Of a DNA stretch of 64,000 nucleotides, positions 36,163 to 46,900 are shown piece after piece. Within the stretch, counting starts at the first letter, position 1. Each line of letters starts with the position of its first letter. Origin of the DNA: Chlorobiota bacterium (GTDB lineage Bacteria; Bacteroidota; Ignavibacteria; OLB7). Position numbers and translations under genes: made by a program. Below the pieces are notes generated by a model. It saw only the letters and a list, made by a program, of their open reading frames with translations. It did not search any database and was not told where the DNA came from. The stretch spans positions 1,091,001-1,155,000 of the forward strand of contig CP065014.1 in assembly GCA_016700335.1 (NCBI GenBank), read 5' to 3'.

Positions 36163-36351
36163 ATGGGCAACACATTTACAACTTTTACAAAAAAGTTAGT
36201 TGGGGTATATTATACTCAACTAATAAATTTCGGTAAACTCACGATTCCGTTTCTATTGAGTACTGTATTAGGTACTATTTTCTACTTACTTAATCAATTA
36301 AGAATAGTAGATATTAAAACTCCATTATTACTAAAAAATTTTCCAATTTGA
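36163..36351 (+). CDS. 62-codon membrane-peptide frame just before the giant surface gene
   Basis: A short frame with one hydrophobic segment (LTIPFLLSTVLGTIFYLL) after a basic N-terminus (TTFTKKLVGVYYTQL). It ends in TGA 5 bp before the ATG of the giant gene, in the other frame. A single-base shift at the A6 run (36333-36338) would join it directly to FSNLILMSIVLFLTITTSM and then the signal peptide. So it is either a coupled leader peptide or the frameshifted N-terminal extension of the giant protein. No homologue is recognised; treat as provisional. Confidence 0.35.
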   Translation: MGNTFTTFTKKLVGVYYTQLINFGKLTIPFLLSTVLGTIFYLLNQLRIVDIKTPLLLKNFPI

Positions 36352-36356
36352 TACTA

Positions 36357-37991
36357 ATGAGTATTGTATTGTTTTTAACAATTACAACATCAATGAATGC
36401 ACAAATTTCGGGGAAAGTATTTAGGGATAACAATGGAAATGGGGTGAGGGATAGTTCAATAATAATTGTTGAACCATATTTACAAGGAATTACAATTACA
36501 GCATTTCCAATTTCAGGTTCAACCCAAGTTGCAAATTCATCTGTAAGTGGAGCTTATTCATTTACTGGCTTAACATTACCTGTAAGGTTAGAGTTTACAA
36601 CATTTGGAAATGGATATTTTTCTGGACCTCAAACTACGAATTCTGCATCGAGCGTCCAATTTTATTCAAGTAATACAACTGTAGCTAATTTTGGTATAAT
36701 AAATACAGAATTTTATTGCCAAGAGAATCCACCTATTGCAGTTTCTTTTACACCAGGTACTTCAAATTTCATATCAGGATTATCATCTCCAAGTGGTATT
36801 CGTCTTTATAGTTTATCAGGATTAACTACCTCAACAAATGAATTTCCAACAACAGCTGTAATAATGCCTAGTACTGAAGTTGCTACAAGGGCTCAAGTAG
36901 GGAACGTTAACGGTTTGAAATGGAGAAGTAATACTAAAACAATTTTTGCATCTGCTTATGCAAGGGCAAATGATGGTTCATTTGGAGCAGGCGATGGAAT
37001 AGGACCAAGTGGTTTAGGTGCTATTTACCAAATTACAAATGGAGTAGTTAGTACATTTACAACTATTTCTAATGTTGGAACATTCACAGGATCAGTATCT
37101 GAAGTTGGTAAAGTAGGAATTGGAGGAATTGCAATTTCTTCAAATCAAAATACTCTGTTTGCAGTAAATATGTTCTCAAAAAAACTGATTTTAATACCAA
37201 TAAATGATAACCCAATAAGTGCTGGAACTCAAGTTGAAGTAACTCTACCTTCACCAACAAGTTGTTCTGGAACAGAACTTCATCCTTTTGGAATTGAAAC
37301 TTATAAAAATAAAGTTTATATTGGTATGGTCTGTGGGGGACCAACAACAAGTGCATTAAGAGCTTATGTGTATTCTTATGATGGAATTAGTTTTAACTTA
37401 GAGCTTGATATTCCTATGAATTATACAAGAACAGATGATCCAGACAATAATAATACAAATAATAGTGCAAATGAGATAAATCATAAAGCAATAATTTGGG
37501 AAGATTCACCTCCAGTTGCATCATACGATAATACCACTTCAGCAACTGCAACTGATAGAGCAAGGTTTGCTCCAATGTTAACAGATATCATTTTCCATAA
37601 AGACAATATGGAACTTGGTTTTCGTTCTAGGTTATCTGACCAAATTGTAAATGCTGAATGGACTATAGGTGGTGAAATCTTACATGCATGTGGAACAGTT
37701 AATGGTGCAGTTACTACTTGGCAAATTGAAAATAATGGAAAATGTAATGGAGATAGTACCATTTTACCTCCACCTATAATTGATCCTTGGAATGCAAATA
37801 TCTCGGCAAGATCTACTAGTCGTGGTCCAGGTGGTTATGAGTATTTTTGGGGTGATAATGGTTTTGAGGGTGAAATGGCACAAGGCTCTTTAGCACTTTT
37901 CCCGGGTTCTGATGTTTTTCTGACAACCCAAGTTGATGCTATTGGTCATAGATCTCAGCATGGTTTGGCTGCTATAAATTTTGTATCTTGA
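36357..37991 (+). CDS. N-terminal part of giant SdrD-B-like surface protein (ends at in-frame TGA)
   Basis: A 544-residue product. A signal peptide (ATG at 36357; MSIVLFLTITTSMNAQ) is followed by an SdrD-B-like domain (ISGKVFRDNNGNGVRDSS) and a large beta-rich region. That region follows the order of a known Bacteroidetes surface module: RAQVGNVNGLKWRSNTKTIF, GDGIGPSGLGAIYQI, VGKVGIGGIAIS, HPFGIETYKNKVYIGMVCGG, FAPMLTDIIFHKDNMELGFR and RGPGGYEYFWGDNGFEGE. This module normally goes straight on into LGDIELLC and IEIGNRVWxD, which here lie beyond the stop in the next frame, same phase. A TTG at 36348 could also start the frame. Codon use is mixed and like the neighbours, unlike the downstream repeats. 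Confidence 0.8.
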   Translation: MSIVLFLTITTSMNAQISGKVFRDNNGNGVRDSSIIIVEPYLQGITITAFPISGSTQVANSSVSGAYSFTGLTLPVRLEFTTFGNGYFSGPQTTNSASSVQFYSSNTTVANFGIINTEFYCQENPPIAVSFTPGTSNFISGLSSPSGIRLYSLSGLTTSTNEFPTTAVIMPSTEVATRAQVGNVNGLKWRSNTKTIFASAYARANDGSFGAGDGIGPSGLGAIYQITNGVVSTFTTISNVGTFTGSVSEVGKVGIGGIAISSNQNTLFAVNMFSKKLILIPINDNPISAGTQVEVTLPSPTSCSGTELHPFGIETYKNKVYIGMVCGGPTTSALRAYVYSYDGISFNLELDIPMNYTRTDDPDNNNTNNSANEINHKAIIWEDSPPVASYDNTTSATATDRARFAPMLTDIIFHKDNMELGFRSRLSDQIVNAEWTIGGEILHACGTVNGAVTTWQIENNGKCNGDSTILPPPIIDPWNANISARSTSRGPGGYEYFWGDNGFEGEMAQGSLALFPGSDVFLTTQVDAIGHRSQHGLAAINFVS

Positions 37992-37994
37992 GCA

Positions 37995-40900
37995 ATGGTT
38001 TTGGCAGGTAATACAGCACATGCGAGGTATAATTTGTCTGGTACTAGCAGAGCAATGAAAAGTAATCAAATGGGTGACATTGAGATTTTGTGTAATAATA
38101 CACCAATCGAACTAGGAAATAGAATTTGGTTTGATGTTAATTCTAATGGTATCCAAGATCCAAATGAATTGCCAATTTCAGGTGTAAAAGTAATTCTTCA
38201 AAAAGGTGATGGAACTTCTATAGATACTGTAATTACTAATACAAATGGAAATTATTTGTTTTCTAATGAAATTAAAACAAATTCTTTATTTGCTCATTAT
38301 GGAATAGATTTGTTAAAACCAGGTTTGAATTTTAAATTAGTAGTACCAGATATTATAGGTGCAAATAAACAATCAATTTTATTAGTCAAAGTTTTAACTT
38401 CAACCGATGTTGGTGGACCTGGTCAACCTGATGTTAGAGATAATGATGCCTCTTTAATAGGGAATAATGGAGTAATTAATTTAACGACAGGAGTAAATGG
38501 TGAGACTAATCACACATTTGATATAGGCTTTACAATTCAAACATGTACTTCTCCCCAAATAAGTAGTTTAACAATTAATCAAGTTACATGTACAAATGGA
38601 GTAGCAAACAGTGATGGAAATATAGTAGTAGTAGCAACAGGAACAGCATATAATTGCAATACTGGAGCAACATATACTGGAACATTCGCAGGAAGCACAG
38701 CAATAACAGGCGGAACATTCACAAAAGGTTCATTGCCAAATCCAACAACAAGTGCAGGGCAACAATATACAATACGTATATATAATGGGCTTGATTCAAC
38801 ATGTTACAAGGATACCACAGTAACATTACCACAAGTTGTATGTTGTGCATTACCAGTATATAGTGGAATAGTAATAAACCCTGCAACATGTACAAACGGA
38901 GTAGCAAATTCAGATGGAAACTTAGTAGTAACAGTATTAGGAACTAAATATGGATGTAACACAGGCTCAGTATTTACTGGAGATTTTGCAGGAAGCACAG
39001 TAATAACAGGCGGAACATTTACAAAAGGATCACTACCAAATCCAACAACAGGAGCAGGTCAACAATATACATTCAGAGTGTATAATGGAGATAGCACATG
39101 TTACCAGGATACAACAGTAACATTGCCTCAAGTAAATTGTTGTGTTATATCAGTAATTTCTTCAGTTACAATAAACAGAGCAACATGTAATGGAGGAGTA
39201 GCAAACAGTGATGGAAATATAGTAGTAGTAGCAACAGGAACAGCATATAATTGCAATACTGGAGCAACATTTACTGGTACATTCGCAGGAAGCACAGCAA
39301 TAACAGGCGGAACATTCACAAAAGGTTCATTGCCAAATCCAACAACAAGTGGTGGACAACAATATACAATACGTATATATAATGGGCTTGATTCAACATG
39401 TTACAAGGATACCACAGTAACATTACCACAAGTTGTATGTTGTGCATTACCAGTATATAGTGGAATCGCAATAAACCCTGCAACATGTACAAACGGAGTA
39501 GCAAATTCAGATGGAAACTTAGTAGTAACAGTATTAGGAACTAAATATGGATGTAACACAGGCTCAGTATTTACTGGAGATTTTGCAGGAAGCACAGTAA
39601 TAACAGGCGGAACATTTACAAAAGGATCACTACCAAATCCAACAACAGGAGCAGGTCAACAATATACATTCAGAGTGTATAATGGTGATAGCACATGTTA
39701 CCAGGATACAACAGTAACATTGCCTCAAGTAGCATGTTGTGTTTTACCAGTATTTACTTCAATAACAATCAATCCAGCAACATGTACCAGAGGAATTGAT
39801 AATGGAGATGCAAGTATAGTAGTTGTGGTAAACGGAACAAAGTATTCTTGTAATACTGGAGCAACATATACTGGTACATTTGCAGGAAGCACAGCAATAA
39901 CAGGTGGAACATTCACAAAAGGTTCATTGCCAAATCCAACAACAAGTGCAGGGCTACAATATACAATACGTATATATAATGGATTAGATTCAACATGTTA
40001 CAAGGATACAACAGTAACATTGCCACAAGTAAATTGCTGTGTATTGCCAACAGTTGGTCAAGTAAGTATTATACAAGTAACTTGCGATCCATTAGGAGCA
40101 CCAAATAGTGATGGAATGATAGATTTAAGCGGAATCACAAATGGAGATAAAGCTGATATCAAACAAGGAATAAGCTATTTAGGAGGTCCGGTATATGGAG
40201 CAGGAACAAACAAAACAGTAACAGGCGGAGCAGTTAGTTTCACAGGTTTATCTAATCCTGGCACTCCTGCTGGTCAATCTTATACAGTAAGAATTTGGTC
40301 ATATAATGATACATGTTATAAAGACACAACAGTATTGTTACCAACAAAAACTTGTATAATACCAAAGGCAGCATTAGGAAATTTTGTTTGGAAAGATTAT
40401 GATAGAAACGGAAGACAAGATGCATTAGAACCAGGAATACCAGGAGTTACAGTAACATTATGTGACAGTGCAAATAATGTACTTGGAACAGAAGTAACAG
40501 ATGGATCTGGTCAGTATTTGTTTGATAGTCTAGAACCAAACAAAACATATATTGTAAAGTTCCCAACAGTATTACCAGATGGATGCAGACTAACAAGTCC
40601 AAATCAAGTTGGAGTTGCAGACAGTTTAGATAGTGATGCAGATGGAACAACAGGATCTACAACACCAGTATTTTTAGGACCAAAAGAGACAAACTTAACA
40701 TTAGATGCTGGTTATATTATATCTTGCCCAACAAGTGCATTAATAGCAAATATCAACGGTCCAATATGTATAAATTCAGAAGTAACACTAAACGGGACAG
40801 TAACATTTGAGAATGGAGCATTACCATTTCAATATCAATTCTGTAGAGTAAATACAAATGGAAGTTATACACCAGTAGGAGCAATTGGAACAGTAACAAG

Positions 40901-43900
40901 TGGAACATCACCAGTTAATGTGTCAGTTACATTCACAGCAACAGCACTTGATAATGGAAAAACATTCATTTTGAAAGTAACAAAAGCACACTGTGAAGAT
41001 TTAATTAGTGATAATACTGATCCAATTATAGTAGAAAGTTGTATACCTAATTTTATATTAGATCCATTAGAAGTAACATCAGCCTGCCCTGGAGATTATG
41101 TTACCTTGAACGGACATGTTGAAGGTTCTGATAATTCATTACCATTCACATATCAATTCTTCTGTGAAAAAGGAGGAGTGTTAACACCATTAGGTGTACC
41201 AATGACAGTAACAACTGGTACATCTCCATGGGCACTTTCACAAACAATTCTAATCACATCAGCTTATCATAATAAGAATTTTGTAGCGAAGATAACAAAT
41301 ATCTATACTGGACAAGCGGGAGTTTTCTCAAATTATGTTGGACCATTGAATGTTCGTAACAGCTGTTGTCCAACCCCAGAGATGAAGCCAGTAGTTGGAG
41401 GATGTCCAGGAGACTTCATACATTTGAATGCTGAAATTACAAGTGGAGTTTTCCCAATCACATATCAGTTCTTCTGTGAACAAGGTGGAGTTTATACACC
41501 AATATCACTACCAAAAACTGCATTGAGTGGAACATTCCCAATAGTAATTGCAGATTCAATAATAGCAACAACTGCATATAATGGAAAGAACTTCACAATA
41601 AAAGCATGGAGTCCTTTGGCATGTCCAACAGGAGTATACGCTGTAGGTGAAGGACCAATATCAATTCGTAATAAATGTTGTCCAAGAGAAGAGGTAATAG
41701 ATCCATTACCACAGTGTGTAAATGATACATTTAGAATTAGTGGCACAGTATTTACACCAGAGTTTCCATTTACATATCAATTCTTATGTTATGATGGAAC
41801 AACTTATACACCAGTTGGATTAGCTAAAACAGTGTTAAGTGGTACATCACCAGTAAGTATAACAAGTGATGTAATTCAAGCAACAAATGCAATAAATGCA
41901 AAACAATATACTCTAAGAGTAACAACAGCAACTTGTCCTTATCCAGGCACATTGGCAGTAACAAGTGAGCCATTAGTAGTAACAAGTCCATGTTGTCCAA
42001 AACCAGCATTAACAATAGATCCAACAAATGTATGTTGGGGTGACAAAGTAATGTTGAATGGAACAATCAGCAGTAAAGAGTTCCCAGTTACATATCAATA
42101 CTTCTGTGAAGTAGGTGGTGTTTATACAGCAGTAACTCCAGCAAGAACATTGTTATCAGGTATAACTAATACACCAATATCAGTAGTAGATTCATTTATA
42201 GCAACAACATCTCATAATGGAAAGAACTTCACATTGCAAGCAAGAACATCACAATGTCCAAATGGAGTTTATGCGGTAAATGCAGGACCATTAACAGTAA
42301 GAAATAATTGTTGTCCAAATCCAAGCATAACATTAGAACCAAACAACGTGTGTTATGGAGATACAATACATTTGGCATCAACAATATTTACGCCTGAGTT
42401 TCCATTACATTATCAATTCTACTGTGAAACAGGAGGAACTTATACACCAGTAAGCCCAGCAATGACGGTATTAAGTGGTACATCCCCAGCAACAGTAAAT
42501 TGGGATGTAGTAGCAACAACAGCATTTAACGGAAAGAACTTCACAGTTAAAGCATGGACAAATGGAATATGTCCAGCTGGAGTATTTGCAATAAATGCAG
42601 GACCATTAACAGTAAGAAACAATTGTTGTCCAAAAATCAATATAGATTCAATCACACCACAACCGGTATGTATAGGAGAAACATTTGAAGTAAATGCAAC
42701 AATACAAACAGCATTGTATCCAGTAAGTTATCAAATATATTGTGAGCAAGGGGGCAACTATACAGCACTAGAACCACCAGTAACAATAGTTAGTGGCACA
42801 GGAACAGAGACAATAGATGAGAGTATAATTGCAACAACAAACTTAAGTGGAAAGAATATCGTAATAAAAGTATGGAACAGCACATGTCCAAATGGAGTAT
42901 ATTCATTAAACTACGGACCATTTAGAACAAAGTTCTGTAGATTTGATTTGGCGTTACGCAAGAAGATAGACTTCACAGCAACACCATCACCATTTGTACC
43001 AGGAAGTGATGTAACATTCCAAATAGAGGTATTTAATCAAGGAGATATAGCTGCATATAATGTAGAAGTAACAGATTATATACCATCAAATTTCACATTA
43101 AATGATGGAAGTTGGACATCAGTAGGAGGAGGAAAGGTAACGAAGACATTAGCGGGACCAATAATGCCAAATACAAGTCAAATGTTAAGTATAACATTGA
43201 AGATAGATCCGAACTTCAGAGGAGATTTAATAGTAAATACCTCGGAGATAAGCAAAGCGGATAATGATGATAATCCAGCAACACCAAATGCGTATGTAGA
43301 TATCGATTCAGATCCAGACAACGACATCAACAATGATGGAGTAGCAAAGAACGATATGATAGATGAGGATGGAAAGAACAATCCAAATGATGATGAGGAT
43401 GATCATGATATTGAACCTGTAAGAGTAGATAGATTTGACTTGGCATTAACCAAGAAGATTCAACAACCATCACCAAGTTCATATAGTCCTGGGGATACAG
43501 TAAATTATGTAATAGAAGTAACAAACCAAGGAACAATACCTGCAAACTATATAGAGGTAACAGATTATATTCCAAGTGGACTTATTTTAATAGATAATCA
43601 ATGGACAATCCCAGTAGGCAACACAACAACAAGACCGTTTTTTGCAACATTGCCACCAGGATCATCATATCAGATGAATATCAGATTTAGAATAGATCCA
43701 AATTATACAGGAGGAGATATAACAAATGTATCGGAGATAGATTCAACAAACACACCATACGGACCGTTTGTAGATATCGATTCATGGCCAGATAACAATC
43801 CAAATAATGATGGAACAGCAAAGAATGATGTAACAAATGAGGATAGAAAACTTGATGGAACAAAGGATGAAGATGATTCAGATCCAGAAACAATCAAGGT

Positions 43901-46900
43901 GGTATTAGATGCACAATTAGGAGATAAGGTATGGTATGACAACAACCTAAATGGCATTCAAGATCCAAGCGAACCAGGAGTAAAAGATGTAATAGTATGT
44001 TTATATAATGGATCAACATTATTAAAACAAGATACAACAGATGCAAATGGAAATTACTTATTCGAGAAACTATCACCAGGCACATATTCAGTTAAGTTCA
44101 AAGATCTACCAAGTGGATATATATTCACAGACAAAGATCAAGGAACAAATGATAGTACAGATAGTGATGCAGATATAACAGGATCAACAGTAAGTACAGT
44201 ACTAACAGCAGGTGAAAAGGATAGCACATGGGATGCGGGCATCTGGAAGCCAGCATGTATAGGAAACAGAATATGGGTTGATTTAAATAAAGATGGCATA
44301 CAGGATAATGGAGAGCCAGGAGCATTTGATGTAGGAGTAACATTATACAAATCAGATGGAAGCTTGGTATCAACACAGAATTCAGTAGCAGGAGGAATGT
44401 ATAAGTTTGGAGGCTTACGTCCAGGAGATTACTATGTAGTATTTAACAAACCAGCATTCTTTGATGGATTTACAATAAAAGATCAAGGAAGCAATGAAGA
44501 TAAAGATAGTGACGTAGATCCATTAGGAAAAACAGTAGTCACAAATTTAGTATCAGGTGAGTATGATTCAACATGGGATGCAGGATTGATAGTAGAAGAT
44601 GTTAAACCAGCATGTATAGGAGATAGAGTATGGGTAGATCAAAACAATAATGGAATCCAAGAATATGGAGAAGCAAGTGCATCAGGAGTAGAAGTAATAT
44701 TGAAGCAAGCAGACGGTACACCAGTAGATACAATGTACACAGATGCATTTGGATATTATAGTTTCTGTGACTTAATGCCAGGCGACTATTATGTATGTTT
44801 CAGATTACCAGATAACTTTGAATGGGCACCAAGCAATCAAGGAACAAATGATAGCTTAGATAATGATGTAAATCCAAATACAGGCTGTACAGAAGTAACA
44901 ACATTAACATCGGGAGAAAATGATCCAACATGGGACGCAGGATTACATCCGAAACAAGTAGTACTACTAGCATCAATAGGAGATAGAATATGGGTAGATA
45001 CAGATAAAGATGGAATCCAAGATTCAGGAGAACCAGGAGCAAGTGGAGTATGTGTAAAATTGTACAAATCAGACGGGTCATGGGTAGGAACAATGAATAC
45101 AGATGGCACTGGACATTATGAATTCACAGGATTAATACCAGGAGATTATTATGTAGAATTCTGTTTACCAAATGAATTTACATTTACAAATAAAGACCAA
45201 GGAACAAATGACAGCTTGGATAGTGATGTAGATCCAATAACACGCAGAACGATAGTAACAACATTGGTAGGAGGAGAAAACGATCCAACATGGGATGCAG
45301 GATTGGTAACAAAAGAGATCTTAGCAAGTGTAGGAGATAGAGTATGGGTAGATACAAATAAGAATGGCATACAAGATCCAGGAGAACCAGGAGCAAGTGG
45401 AGTATGTGTAAGACTATACAAATCGAATGGAGATTTTGTAGCTCTAACATATACAGATGGAACAGGATATTACTTGTTCGATGGACTTCAAGCAGGAGAT
45501 TATTATGTAACATTCTGTTTACCAGATAACTTTACATTTACAATTCAAGATCAAGGAGGGAATGAAGCAACCGATAGTGATCCAAATATCACAACAGGAA
45601 CAACAGCAACATTTACATTGAATGCAGGAGATGCAAAACGCGATGTAGATGCAGGATTAGTATCAACACCAGAAGTGGCGTCAATAGGGGACAGAGTGTG
45701 GGTAGACTTAAATAAAGATGGAGTACAAGATGTAGGAGAACCAGGAGCATTTGATGTAAAAGTAGTGTTACATAATGCAGATGGTTCAATAGTATCAGTA
45801 ACACATACAGTAGCAAATGGATTCTATCAATTTACAGGATTAACACCAGGAGATTACTATGTAACAGTATGCAAACCAGATGAGTTTGAATACACAGTAA
45901 GAGATCAAGGAGGAAACGATGCAAAAGATAGTGATGTGGATCCATTAACAGGAAATATGATAGTAACAACACTAGTTGCAGGAGAAAACGACATGACATG
46001 GGATGGAGGCTTGATAGTAAAAGATCAACCACTAAAAGCAGTAATAGGAGATAGATTGTGGTTAGATAAAAACAAAAACGGAGTACAAGATCCAGGCGAA
46101 CCAGGAGTACCAAATGTGAAAGTATGTTTGTATAAAGCAGATGGAACAATAGTAAGATGCGATACAACAGACTCAAATGGAAATTACTTGTTCACAGAAG
46201 TAGATCCAGGATGTTATTACGTTAAGTTTGGCTTACCAACAGGATATGACTTCACATCCAAGGATCAAGGAAGTAATGATGCAATAGATAGTGATGTAGA
46301 TTTAATGACAGGAATGACAAGTACATTCTGTGTAGTAGGAGGAGAAACAAAACTAGATGTAGATGCAGGGGTAGTATGCCATGCACCAACAGTAGTGCCA
46401 AGTATTACATCACGTGGAGATGCAAACGAACTTGAGATAACGCTAACAGGAATAGTAACAGGAATAGATCCAACGTTTAATTATCAATTCTGTGTAGTAG
46501 TAAATGGAGTATCAACCCCATTACAAGGAGTACAGATGATAACAAACGGAACACAACCATTTATCTTAACATACACATTCATAGGTACAAGTGCAGACTT
46601 ATCTAAGAAATATGTATTGAAGGTAGGAAAAGAGGATTGTCCAATAGAGGTAGTATTACCAGTAGAGTTAGCAGAATTTACAGGAGAGTTGATAGACAAT
46701 GGAATTGCAAAACTAGATTGGAGAACAGCATCAGAAACAAATAATGCAGGGTTTGACTTAGAACGCAGCATAGTAAGAAACGGAGTAGAAGGACCGTTTG
46801 AATTTGTAACATATGCAAAGAGTCAATCACAAGGAGGCACATCAGCAAGTGGATATAAATATAATCACAGCGATGATGTAAATTGGTTAATAGGAGATGC

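Noticed and set aside
37989..37991. TGA read as tryptophan or selenocysteine
   Set aside because: All other genes in the window encode Trp with TGG and run unbroken, and the YigZ gene ends at TGA at the normal family length, so a code change is unlikely. No selenocysteine hairpin or Cys-aligned site is seen.
38541..40352. Regular repeats as a CRISPR array
   Set aside because: The units are about 300 bp, coding, and have no short spacer pattern; no cas genes are nearby.
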